A stretch of DNA of 45,039 bases, taken from the NCBI GenBank assembly GCA_012839295.1, contig DUNO01000062.1, positions 1 through 45,039 of the forward strand. The letters run 5' to 3'. The notes beneath the pieces were generated by a model. That model did not search any database. It saw only the letters and a program-made list of their open reading frames with translations, and was not told the origin of the DNA. Origin of the DNA: Clostridiales bacterium. Its GTDB lineage: Bacteria; Bacillota; Clostridia; Lachnospirales; Lachnospiraceae. Below are positions 16,746-24,948 of the stretch, one piece after another. How positions within the stretch are numbered: the first letter of the stretch is position 1; each line of letters opens with the position of its first letter. Both the position numbers and the translations under genes were made by a program.

Positions 16746-18278
16746 ATGGAGTGTCCTAAGGCAGTAGTATTAAAAAATATAACGAAAAAGTTTTCAGGCG
16801 TAAAAGCCTTGGATGATGTCACATTCCATGTGGAGCAGGGTGACATTCACGCCTTAGTCGGTGAAAACGGTGCAGGCAAGTCCACCCTGATGAAAATATT
16901 GTGCGGAAGCTATTCCCACCACTCGGTGGAAGGGCAGATATCCATCCTTGGGAATGAGGTAAGGCTGAATAACCCAAAGGAAGCAAACCGGCATGGAGTG
17001 GTCATGGTACATCAGGAGCTGGCCCTGATTCCGGAGTTAAGCGTGGCAGAAAATATGTTTTTGGGAAATCTGCCCTTTAAGAATGGCGTAGTGGATTGGA
17101 AAACGGTCTATAGCAAGTCCCAGGAAACCTTAAAGCAGCTTGCCCTGGATATTGATGTGCGCATGAAGGTAAAGAACCTGAGTGTGGGGCACCAGCAGCT
17201 GGTGGAGATATCAAAGGCCATACTTCTGGGCGGCAAGGTCATGATCCTGGATGAGCCTACGGCGCCGCTGACAGGCAGGGAGATTGAGCTTCTTTTCAAA
17301 GTAATCAGAAAATTAAAGGAGCAGGGTATTACCATTATATATATATCCCACAGGCTGGAAGAGATATTTTCCTTAACGGATAAGGTGTCTGTTATGCGGG
17401 ATGGAAAATTAGTAATTACGAAGGATACAAAGGACGTAGATGAACACGAGCTGGTATCCTACATGATCGGAAGGGAAATGGAGGACTTCTATCCAAAGGA
17501 TAAGACACTTCCCGGTGACATTATATTGTCCGCCCAGAATTTCAGTGTTGCACATCCAAACTATCCGGGGAAAAAGATTGTAGATAATGTAAGCATGAAT
17601 TTTAGGGCTGGTGAGATTGTAGGGATAGCAGGACTTCTCGGTGCAGGCCGTACAGAGCTTATGACTGCCATTACAGGAGCTTATCCGAAAAAAAGTACGG
17701 GAATTGTCACATTTAAAAGCCGGCCGGTAAAGTTTAAAAATCCTGGCCAGGCCATAACAAATGGAATTGGCTTTGTCTCGGAAGACCGGAAAGGAAATGG
17801 ACTAATATTAAACCAAACCATCCGGTTTAATATCAGCCTGGCATCCTTAAGGCGGATCTGCAAAAACCGTCTTTTGAATAAAAGGAAGGAAGATGGGCTT
17901 ACACAGGAGATGATAGGAAGGCTTAGGATCAAAACAACCAGTGAATATAACCCGGTTAAAAGCCTAAGCGGCGGGAACCAGCAGAAGGTAGTGTTTGCGA
18001 AATGGATCGCCACGGATCCGGAGGTATTGATTCTGGATGAGCCCACAAGGGGTGTGGATGTTGGTGCCAAATATGAGATCTATTCCATCATGAAAAAGCT
18101 TGCGCAGCAAAATGTGGCTATCATTATGATATCCTCAGACCTTCAGGAAATCATCGGTATGAGCGACCGGGTATATGTAATGTATGAGGGTAAACTTTCA
18201 GGCGAATTGCAAAAGGAAGAATTGACGGAGAATTCAATTATGAAATATGCAACAGGTGCTGTAAGTATGGCAGTATAG
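16746..18278 (+). CDS. Ribose-type ABC transporter ATP-binding protein (RbsA/MglA family)
   Basis: The 510-residue protein has two ABC domains. The first is canonical: Walker A GENGAGKST, signature LSVGHQQ and Walker B VMILDEPTAPLT. The second has GLLGAGRTE in place of the standard Walker A, as usual in this family, with LSGGNQQKVVFAKW and VLILDEPTRGVDVG. It powers sugar-type uptake with the permease downstream. GAGGAG precedes ATG 16746. It is a useful in-window reference for the pseudo-ATPase at 8048, which aligns to the same architecture without any of these motifs. Residues 1-240 and 250-500 form the two halves. Confidence 0.93.
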   Translation: MECPKAVVLKNITKKFSGVKALDDVTFHVEQGDIHALVGENGAGKSTLMKILCGSYSHHSVEGQISILGNEVRLNNPKEANRHGVVMVHQELALIPELSVAENMFLGNLPFKNGVVDWKTVYSKSQETLKQLALDIDVRMKVKNLSVGHQQLVEISKAILLGGKVMILDEPTAPLTGREIELLFKVIRKLKEQGITIIYISHRLEEIFSLTDKVSVMRDGKLVITKDTKDVDEHELVSYMIGREMEDFYPKDKTLPGDIILSAQNFSVAHPNYPGKKIVDNVSMNFRAGEIVGIAGLLGAGRTELMTAITGAYPKKSTGIVTFKSRPVKFKNPGQAITNGIGFVSEDRKGNGLILNQTIRFNISLASLRRICKNRLLNKRKEDGLTQEMIGRLRIKTTSEYNPVKSLSGGNQQKVVFAKWIATDPEVLILDEPTRGVDVGAKYEIYSIMKKLAQQNVAIIMISSDLQEIIGMSDRVYVMYEGKLSGELQKEELTENSIMKYATGAVSMAV

Positions 18279-18317
18279 ACTAATTTATCTGTATTGAGGT
18301 TATTAAGGAGGAAAACT

Positions 18318-19298
18318 ATGTCAGACATTCAATTGACAGCAGCATCAGATATGAAGCAAAAGAGAAATTATAAAAGTGAAATATTGAAATTTACGAAAAA
18401 CAACTTTGTGGTTATCGCCTTTATAGCACTGATTATTTGGGGAGGCTTTGCTTCACCGGCATTTCTGACCCTGAGCAATATCAAGACGGTATTATTACAG
18501 AATTCAATCTATGCAATCTGTGCCCTGGGTATGCTGTTTATCGTCATCACCGGTGGAATTGATTTATCCGTAGGCTCCTACGTGGTAGTTGCCGTATGCT
18601 TTACGGCAGGCTTTATCCAGGATGGCAGGGGAGTATTGGCAATTGTTATAGTAACACTGATGAGCATCCTGTTCGGCATAATATCAGGCACCCTGATCGC
18701 CTATGCAAAGGTGGCGCCCTTCATTGCGACACTGGCAATGACGACGATCCTGAGGGGCATTGCGTATATCTACCAGGTTGGACAGAACAGAAGGATTGAC
18801 GGCACCTTCTGGCCCAAATTCATCCAAGGCAGCTTACTTGGAATTCCAATCCCTGTCCTGATTCTTTTTATAACATATCTGATTGTTACATTTTTATTAA
18901 AGAAAACAAAATACGGACGCGGTATCTATGCCATTGGCGGTAACAGCGAGACAGCCCGTTTGGCGGGTATCAACGTAAAAAAATATATTATCATAACCTA
19001 TGCCTTAGGCGGCTTTTTGTTCGGCTTGGCCGGTATGATACTGGCAGGACGGCTGAGCATGGGTACGGCTACCGTAGGTGAAGGCTATGAGCTGGATGCA
19101 ATTGCTGCCGTAGTGGTAGGCGGTGCAACCCTGTCCGGCGGCGTAGGAAGCCCGATCAAGACCCTGGTGGGCGCATTTTTAATCGGCGCGTTGATGAATA
19201 TCATGAACTTAATGGGAATTGCTTCTTATCCGCAGATGATTATCAAGGGCATTATTATTGTTGCAGCAGTATTAATGCACCGGGACAGCAGCCATTAA
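18318..19298 (+). CDS. Ribose-type ABC transporter permease (RbsC family)
   Basis: The 326-residue integral membrane protein has 8 to 10 hydrophobic segments. It shows the BPD_transp_2 family pattern, with VITGGIDLSVGSYVV near residue 85 and the cytoplasmic ATPase-contact segment GGNSETARLAGINVKKY. AAGGAGG at 18305-18311 sets ATG 18318; a TTG at 18294 is less likely. Only one permease gene is present, so the channel is probably a homodimer served by the single ATPase upstream. The order binding protein, ATPase, permease, activase is uninterrupted, with short gaps. Confidence 0.92.
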   Translation: MSDIQLTAASDMKQKRNYKSEILKFTKNNFVVIAFIALIIWGGFASPAFLTLSNIKTVLLQNSIYAICALGMLFIVITGGIDLSVGSYVVVAVCFTAGFIQDGRGVLAIVIVTLMSILFGIISGTLIAYAKVAPFIATLAMTTILRGIAYIYQVGQNRRIDGTFWPKFIQGSLLGIPIPVLILFITYLIVTFLLKKTKYGRGIYAIGGNSETARLAGINVKKYIIITYALGGFLFGLAGMILAGRLSMGTATVGEGYELDAIAAVVVGGATLSGGVGSPIKTLVGAFLIGALMNIMNLMGIASYPQMIIKGIIIVAAVLMHRDSSH

Positions 19299-19324
19299 AA
19301 TTTAAATAAACGGAGGGCATACCA

Positions 19325-20296
19325 TTGGTCCACTATAATCAAAACAGGACAACGACCTTAGAGCTATTAAATGAATCCGGAATGATATCAAACATTGAGC
19401 GCTATGCGATTAATGATGGCTATGGTTTACGGACAACAGTATTTTTGAAGGGATGTCCTCTTCGGTGTAAATGGTGCAGTAATCCTGAAACGCAGAAAAC
19501 ATATCAGGAAATGGTTTTCTTTGGGGATCAGTGTATCGGCTGTAACGAGTGCGTCAGGCTATGTGAATACGGCGCCCTGGAGCATGGGCTTCTGGCAGAC
19601 CGGTCAATCTGTGAGAGATGCCATGAGAGGGAGACCGCATTTGCCTGCACCAGGAAATGCTATCCCCAGTGCAGAAAAATTGACGGAAAAGTGATGACGG
19701 TAAAGGAGGTATTGGATGTAGTAAAAAGGGATCTGCAGTTCTATCAGATGAGCGGCGGAGGTGTTACCTTATCCGGCGGTGAACCCTTGTCCCAACCGGA
19801 ATTTACATACTCCCTCCTGAGTTCCTTAAGAAATAATTACATCAATACCGCCATTGAGACCTGTGGAGCAGGCAGGAAAGAGGATTTTGTAAAAATAGCA
19901 CCTTATTTAAATATGGCCTTCATGGATTTAAAATCCGCGAATAAGGATAAGCATCTGGAATGGACAGGTGCCGGGAATGATGCCATACTTAAGAATATTA
20001 AAGCCATGGACCGGCTTTCCGGGGAATATGGTTTTGACCTGATCATCCGGGTACCGGTCATTCCAGGCTTTAATGATACCCCGGAGGACATAGGTGCCAT
20101 TGGGGAATTCATTCTTAACAATTGCAATAACTTTAAAGGAATGGAGCTTCTTCCCTACCATAAGCTCGGAAGGGGAAAATATACGAGCCTGGGCAGAAGC
20201 TATGAACTGGAAGGCCTGACGGCTCCTTCGGATGGAAAAATGAAGGAATTAAATAAAATATTATTCGATGCGGGAATAAAGCTATACCAGTTTTAA
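19325..20296 (+). CDS. Glycyl radical enzyme activating protein (radical SAM, with ferredoxin-like insert)
   Basis: The 323-residue enzyme carries the radical-SAM motif CPLRCKWC (Cys44, Cys48, Cys51). A ferredoxin-like insert with two further Cys clusters follows (CIGCNECVRLC, and CERC with CTRKCYPQC), then GGGVTLSGGEPL for SAM binding. It uses reduced Fe-S and SAM to abstract hydrogen from the glycine of its partner, here Gly59 of the 83-residue subunit. The extra clusters are typical of activases for dehydratase-type enzymes; the PFL activase lacks them. The start is TTG 19325 with GGAGGG at 19312-19317; the alternative ATG (Met20) lacks a binding site. It ends the operon, followed by a strong terminator. 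Confidence 0.93.
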   Translation: MVHYNQNRTTTLELLNESGMISNIERYAINDGYGLRTTVFLKGCPLRCKWCSNPETQKTYQEMVFFGDQCIGCNECVRLCEYGALEHGLLADRSICERCHERETAFACTRKCYPQCRKIDGKVMTVKEVLDVVKRDLQFYQMSGGGVTLSGGEPLSQPEFTYSLLSSLRNNYINTAIETCGAGRKEDFVKIAPYLNMAFMDLKSANKDKHLEWTGAGNDAILKNIKAMDRLSGEYGFDLIIRVPVIPGFNDTPEDIGAIGEFILNNCNNFKGMELLPYHKLGRGKYTSLGRSYELEGLTAPSDGKMKELNKILFDAGIKLYQF

Positions 20297-20352
20297 GGTG
20301 TGTAATGCCATTATTGGTAATAAATTAAGAGATAACAGATTTATACAGGAAA

Positions 20353-20380
20353 GGGGACTGCCAGAGAGCAGTCCTTTTTT
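20353..20380 (+). terminator. Rho-independent terminator of the split-GRE operon
   Basis: GGACTGC (20355-20361) and GCAGTCC (20368-20374) form a stem followed by TTTTTT (20375-20380). Confidence 0.9.
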
Positions 20381-20522
20381 GGCCTGGCGGATAGTGATCC
20401 AAGTAAAAAACCTTATAAAAGAATGTCAGTTTTAGTTTGGTAAAGCTATAATCTATCTAAGATTGACAAACCAGCTATAAAAAGGAATAATAATCATGAA
20501 TATCTAATTTAGGGAGTGAATT

Positions 20523-20639
20523 ATGGAGCATAAGGTATGTACTTATTGGGATGATTTTTTATCGAAAACCAATAGGGATAAAGAAACAAGATGTGATATG
20601 GACATAATTTTTGAATATTTTGAAGTTGTTTATAAGTGA
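20523..20639 (+). CDS. Possible small protein, 38 residues
   Basis: ATG 20523 is preceded by TTAGGGAGTGAATT and opens a 38-codon frame (MEHKVCTYWDDFLSK...) ending TGA at 20639. It is rich in charged and aromatic residues and has no membrane segment. It lies alone in the gap between two operons. No homology is recognised; the support is only the ribosome binding site and the gap context. Confidence 0.3.
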   Translation: MEHKVCTYWDDFLSKTNRDKETRCDMDIIFEYFEVVYK

Positions 20640-20771
20640 TTTGCTGGAAGCATTTTTGTTTTATAAAAAATATCGTATTACGGAAGGGATATGGTTATAA
20701 TCTATATATGAAATAAATTTTAATTTTTTGAAAAGATATATAAGAATACTATGAAAGTTATAAATAACAGA

Positions 20772-20818
20772 TAATTGCGAAACTCAAAAATACCACTGAC
20801 GATATTGTTCCGCAATTA
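20772..20818 (+). promoter_or_regulatory. Hairpin in the L-serine dehydratase leader
   Basis: TAATTGCGAAAC (20772-20783) and GTTCCGCAATTA (20807-20818) pair over 12 bases with one mismatch, 35 bases before the sdaAB start. It has no T-run, so it is either a regulatory fold or an operator. Confidence 0.4.
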
Positions 20819-20853
20819 CCTACGGATAAATCGCCTGTGAAAGGAGACAAATT

Positions 20854-21516
20854 ATGCTTGGAGTATTTGATATTATCGGGCCTGTTATGATTGGTCCGTC
20901 CAGCTCCCATACCGCAGGGGCGGTACGCATTGGGAAATATGCCCGTTCCATATTGGGGGAAAAGCCTATCAGGGCCTGGATTGGCTTTGTAGGATCCTTT
21001 GCCAAGACTTACCGGGGGCATGGGACGGATAAAGCGATCATTGCCGGCATCCTTGGAATGGATGCGGACGATGGCAGGATCCGGGACAGCCTGGATGTTG
21101 CTGCCGCGGGAGGGCTTTCCTATACCTTTGAAACGATAGAGATGGAAGGGATGCATCCCAATACGGTAAGCCTTGAACTGGAGGGAGGGAGCGGAAGGAC
21201 GGTTAATGTCATAGGCTCCTCTGTAGGAGGGGGCAATATCTTAATTAATAGGATCAATGGTGCCGAGGTGCTGATTTCCGGGAAGTCAACGGCATTGATT
21301 ATCATACATTTGGACATCCCCGGTATGATAGGGAAGGTAAGTAATGTATTGGGTGACAACGGTATCAATATTAATAAGATTTCACTGAACAGGGAAGAAA
21401 AGGGCGGGATAGCCATAATGACGATTGAGATAGATGGGGATATAGAGCCGGCTATTCAGCAGATAATCCAAAGCATTCCCAATGTGTTATCTGCCAGTAT
21501 CTTGAATGCGGTTTAG
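20854..21516 (+). CDS. sdaAB: L-serine dehydratase, iron-sulfur-dependent, beta subunit
   Basis: The 220-residue beta subunit starts with the family block VFDIIGPVMIGPSSSHTAGAVRIG. It ends in an ACT domain (about residues 148-220, LIIHLDIPGMIGKVSNVLGDNGININ), a likely serine-binding regulatory site. With the alpha subunit it deaminates L-serine to pyruvate and ammonia. AAAGGAG precedes ATG 20854. The two subunits are separate proteins, the usual arrangement in Clostridia; in E. coli they are one chain. A leader hairpin lies upstream. The length is normal. Confidence 0.95.
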   Translation: MLGVFDIIGPVMIGPSSSHTAGAVRIGKYARSILGEKPIRAWIGFVGSFAKTYRGHGTDKAIIAGILGMDADDGRIRDSLDVAAAGGLSYTFETIEMEGMHPNTVSLELEGGSGRTVNVIGSSVGGGNILINRINGAEVLISGKSTALIIIHLDIPGMIGKVSNVLGDNGININKISLNREEKGGIAIMTIEIDGDIEPAIQQIIQSIPNVLSASILNAV

Positions 21517-21562
21517 GAGTAAGGTTAAAAAATAAGGTTAATTGATGAAAGGAGGCGGATCC

Positions 21563-21625
21563 ATGCAGCAATTTCGTAGAGCTTTGCGCTGCATGTGGTG
21601 CATGGATATAGCTTATGAAATATGA
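21563..21625 (+). CDS. Possible 20-codon coupling ORF ahead of sdaAA
   Basis: A strong ribosome binding site (AAAGGAGGCGG) drives ATG 21563, which opens a 20-residue frame (MQQFRRALRCMWCMDIAYEI) ending TGA 21623-21625. It overlaps the sdaAA start (ATG 21615) by 11 bases. sdaAA itself has no convincing binding site, so ribosomes finishing this peptide may start sdaAA. The peptide contains three Arg, two Cys and a Trp. Confidence 0.4.
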   Translation: MQQFRRALRCMWCMDIAYEI

Positions 21626-22487
21626 TTCAGTATCAGAATTATGCCGGATAGCGGAAGAAGAGAAGGTAAGGATTTCAGAGTTGGTATTAAAGGATCAGGC
21701 GGTCCAGATGGAAAAGAGCGAAGAAGAAATAAAGGGTACAATGAGGACAATGCTTAAAGCAATGAGGGCAAGCACAAAGGAAGGGATCGAGCCTGGTAAA
21801 CGCTCCAGCAGCGGCCTAAGCGGCGGTGATGCATATAAAATGCAGCAGGCAGTGGAGGAAGGGCGGACGATCTGCGGGCCTGTCCTGGGAAAGGCACTTA
21901 CCAAAGCGCTTTCCGCATCTGAGACAAATGCCTGCATGGGCAGGGTTGTAGCAGCACCCACAGCCGGAAGCTGCGGGATTCTCCCTGCTGTCCTAATGAC
22001 GGTTGGGGAAGAATGGGAGCTTGATGATGAGCAGTTAGTGATGGCATTATTTACCGCATCAGCGGTTGGGATGGTCATAGCCAACAAGGCCAGTATTTCG
22101 GGTGCCGAAGGAGGCTGCCAGGCAGAGTGCGGCTCCGCCAGCGCAATGGCTGCAGCAGCCCTGGTTGAGCTAAACGGCGGCACACCTGCAATGGTGGGAC
22201 ATGCCTGTGCCATTTCCTTAAAAAGCGTACTGGGACTGGTATGTGATCCGGTGGCAGGACTGGTTGAGGTTCCTTGTATCAAGCGCAATGCCATGGGGGC
22301 GGCGAATGCCTTTGTAGCAGCCGAGCTAGCCCTGGCGGGCATCGAAAGCAGGATCCCTGTTGATGAGGTCATTCATGCAATGAAGACGATTGGGGACTGC
22401 ATGCTTCCTGCCCTTAAGGAGACAGCAGAGGGCGGCCTGGCGGCAACCCCGACGGCAAAGAAATATATGAAACAGATTTTCGGATAG
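21615..22487 (+). CDS. sdaAA: L-serine dehydratase, iron-sulfur-dependent, alpha subunit
   Basis: The 290-residue alpha subunit holds the catalytic 4Fe-4S site. The family blocks ACMGRVVAAPTAGSCGILPAV, GCQAECGSASAMAAA and CDPVAGLVEVPCIKRN are all present and supply the conserved cysteines. The N-terminus MKYDSVSELCRIAEEEKVRISELVL matches the family start, which supports ATG 21615 although its own ribosome binding site is weak; the overlapping 20-codon frame may provide coupling. It is the partner of the beta subunit 98 bases upstream. It ends 12 bases before the convergent L,D-transpeptidase, with no clear terminator in between. Confidence 0.95.
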   Translation: MKYDSVSELCRIAEEEKVRISELVLKDQAVQMEKSEEEIKGTMRTMLKAMRASTKEGIEPGKRSSSGLSGGDAYKMQQAVEEGRTICGPVLGKALTKALSASETNACMGRVVAAPTAGSCGILPAVLMTVGEEWELDDEQLVMALFTASAVGMVIANKASISGAEGGCQAECGSASAMAAAALVELNGGTPAMVGHACAISLKSVLGLVCDPVAGLVEVPCIKRNAMGAANAFVAAELALAGIESRIPVDEVIHAMKTIGDCMLPALKETAEGGLAATPTAKKYMKQIFG

Positions 22488-22498
22488 GCTCTTTATGT

Positions 22499-23893
22499 TC
22501 ATTCCTCGTATAGGACGACAGGAGTCCCTGATTCAATATTCTCGAATACTTTTTTTGCCAAATAAATTGGGGCATTGACGCATCCGTGGGAGCCTCTCTG
22601 CCTATAGATATTCCCTCCAAAGTGGGATCTCCAGGAAGCATCATGAAGGCCTATGTTACCGAAAAAGGGCATCCAGTAGGTCACGGGTGCTTCGTAGCCG
22701 GGGCCGGACAGGGTGGCATTCTTTTGCTTGTAATTAATCATATATACTCCGGTCGTGGTAGCATTTCCGCGGCCTGGGTTCCCGGTCACAACGGAGCCCT
22801 GGACCACCAGCTTTCCGTTCTTGAAAAGCCATAGGTGCTGCCGGGTAATATTGATTTCAATATAGGTATCACCTATTTCATTTCCTTCCCTGGAAACTGC
22901 CTTTTGCAGATAGACAGGCTCCTTCTCAAGGACGGCACCCTGCCTGATATTCTTAAGCAGAGCTTCTGTTTCCGCTTCGCGGTTAATCCTCCAGCCGTAA
23001 ATGCCTCCCTTTACCTCAATCAGCTTGCCTGTGGCAGTTTGGAACTCCCTGCTGATGCCGACCGTATTATATTGGCTGCTCAGTTCATGGACGTACTCCT
23101 CCACGGCTTGTCTGTTTATTACAACATCCAGATTCCCATTAACACTGAGCCATTTATGGATTATGGTTCCATCCAGCTGTTCCTTGGTGCTGCCGAATTT
23201 ATAGGTTATCCTGGTAGAGACGTATTTGTTTAACAGGTTTTTTGTTTTTATAGTTTTTTCCGAGGTAAGCTTAAATTTTGGGGTTTCATAGCAATGCCTT
23301 GCGTTCAGGTCAAGTGAGGTTTTACCCAGGGATAAGCAGGAATTGACGGCTTTAATTAATTTGTCTTTCTTTATTTTATTACCGTAGGTTTCTTTGATGG
23401 TTTCATAGGAGCCATCCTTATATTTGAAAGAGGCATTTTTCGGCGGGATAATCTTTCCGTTCAGGCATTTTAGGCGGAGGAGTCTGCTGTTTAATAAATC
23501 AGCATCATATCCGTAAAGGCCTTTAACATAGTATTTTTTGCCTTTGAATAAAGCGGTAATCCATAGAAGAGGGTTTTGCAGGCTGTCTATCTGGGATGCT
23601 GCATTATTTTCACGGCACTTCAGCCCAATCTCCTTACCGGTTATTACCTCAGTCAATCCATCTCTTCCGGTCAGCTGCAGCTTATAGTCATCAATGTAAT
23701 TGTTGAACGCGTCCAATGCAGTAGCATGGGCCTTCAATGATACATTAACTCCATTTATTTCGGTATGGAAGAAAAAATGATTTATAAAATATAGAGATAT
23801 AATAAAATACAAGCCTATAATGGAAGCTGTTATCTTTAAAAATCTCCTTTTTATTTTCTTCTTGCTAAGCACCATGATCCTAAGCTGCTTCAT
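22499..23893 (-). CDS. L,D-transpeptidase (YkuD domain) with peptidoglycan-binding-like domain
   Basis: The 464-residue protein has a short Lys/Arg-rich N-terminus and one membrane anchor (about residues 20-40). A long extracellular region of the PG_binding_4 type follows, then a C-terminal YkuD domain with GNIGLHDASW and the catalytic SHGCVN motif (Cys438). It forms or edits 3-3 crosslinks in peptidoglycan outside the membrane. The start may be ATG 23893 or 23875; neither has a strong binding site. It is monocistronic and convergent with sdaAA. Domain order and length match the common clostridial form. Confidence 0.9.
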   Translation of the reverse strand: MKQLRIMVLSKKKIKRRFLKITASIIGLYFIISLYFINHFFFHTEINGVNVSLKAHATALDAFNNYIDDYKLQLTGRDGLTEVITGKEIGLKCRENNAASQIDSLQNPLLWITALFKGKKYYVKGLYGYDADLLNSRLLRLKCLNGKIIPPKNASFKYKDGSYETIKETYGNKIKKDKLIKAVNSCLSLGKTSLDLNARHCYETPKFKLTSEKTIKTKNLLNKYVSTRITYKFGSTKEQLDGTIIHKWLSVNGNLDVVINRQAVEEYVHELSSQYNTVGISREFQTATGKLIEVKGGIYGWRINREAETEALLKNIRQGAVLEKEPVYLQKAVSREGNEIGDTYIEINITRQHLWLFKNGKLVVQGSVVTGNPGRGNATTTGVYMINYKQKNATLSGPGYEAPVTYWMPFFGNIGLHDASWRSHFGGNIYRQRGSHGCVNAPIYLAKKVFENIESGTPVVLYEE

Positions 23894-24160
23894 GCTGATC
23901 GATCCCCTGTATACATGATAACCATTTCATCATATGTGCGTGGTGCCCCAATTATTCTGCCCATTCCTATATTTCGGTTAAATAAGCGGCTTTGCTCTGT
24001 GCATTGCCCGCTTGGTTAATTGTCCTATGAGGTATCCCATATTAGGATTGTCTTATATTTGGATGTAGCCTTAACAGGAGGAGTTTTCTGGTATTTTGCA
24101 ACATTATGTCGAATATGCATAAGATATAGTGTATTAACCTAAGGAAAGGAAGGGGTATGT

Positions 24161-24502
24161 ATGTACAATTTCTATAACAGCAAGGATGGGTATATGAGCG
24201 AAGAAAAAAGAGAACGTAAATACAATGATGGAGAATATGGTGTTTCTGAGAATGTCTTTTATAGTAAAAAGGAATGCGGGGAAGACACTTATAAGGACTG
24301 CGAAAAGGAAGATAAGCATAAAGAGGAAAAGAATTGCGTCGTTATAAATATTTATTGTGACAAATGTAAAAAGGAACCTAAGAAGGATGGCTGCAAGGAT
24401 AACTATAAGGATGGCTACAAAGACAACAGTGGGAAAGAGTACGAATATAAGGAAGGGCAAGGCTGTGTTGTAGTAAATATCTTTTGTGATAAAGATAAAT
24501 AG
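24161..24502 (+). CDS. Hypothetical Lys/Cys-rich repeat protein
   Basis: The 113-residue hydrophilic protein has two copies of a module: CVVINIYCDKCK (about residues 59-70) and CVVVNIFCDKDK (about 102-113). They are joined by a KDGCKDNYKDGYKDN spacer with short KDGx repeats. Lys, Asp and Glu make up a large share of it, and the paired Cys could bind metal or form crosslinks. AAGGAAAGGAAGGGG precedes ATG 24161. There is no signal peptide or membrane segment. The composition is reminiscent of small spore-coat or envelope-associated proteins, but no family is recognised and no function is claimed. Confidence 0.6.
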   Translation: MYNFYNSKDGYMSEEKRERKYNDGEYGVSENVFYSKKECGEDTYKDCEKEDKHKEEKNCVVINIYCDKCKKEPKKDGCKDNYKDGYKDNSGKEYEYKEGQGCVVVNIFCDKDK

Positions 24503-24577
24503 GGTGTAGGATTAATATGGTATAAAAAGTAAGGCACAAAGCCCGGAATGTAAAAGCTAAGACACAAACAGTAGAGA

Positions 24578-24672
24578 GGATGTCGCAAAATAAAAGGAAC
24601 ATACTGTATATTGCAGATGACATAGGATAATCTTGTGATATATGGTATAGGAGCTTCTTTTTTGCGACATCC
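24578..24672. repeat. 95-bp element with 13-bp perfect terminal inverted repeats
   Basis: GGATGTCGCAAAA (24578-24590) is exactly mirrored at 24660-24672 with 69 bases between. The inside has no gene. The arms resemble small non-autonomous insertion sequence ends as well as long terminator stems. The rest of the 446-base gap (24503-24948) shows nothing else. Confidence 0.6.
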
Positions 24673-24948
24673 TTTCTTTGTATAAGAAAACGTCTTTCCA
24701 AAATAAGAAGGGGGCATTTTGTATTGCGGAATACTACACGCCGGTTCATCTGAAATATTTATTAATTTATTTATCAAAATATTTATTGGACTATTTGTTA
24801 GATTGCGGCAGGCCTGAAGCTGTGATAAAATGGGATCCGTAAGACAAATATTTCAACAGGGGCTGCCGATAAAGGGTTATGAATATTACGGATTATATTG
24901 AAATTATATCGAAGACTATATTACAGATTATAAAAGGTGCGAGTAGGG

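Noticed and set aside
21695-22372. 225-codon minus-strand frame opposite sdaAA
   Set aside because: Mirror of a conserved catalytic subunit; Ser/Ala/Pro-biased translation typical of antisense frames.
24134-24460. Very hydrophobic minus-strand frame opposite the Lys-rich gene
   Set aside because: Lys codons read backwards give Phe and Leu; the plus-strand gene has the ribosome binding site and internal repeats.
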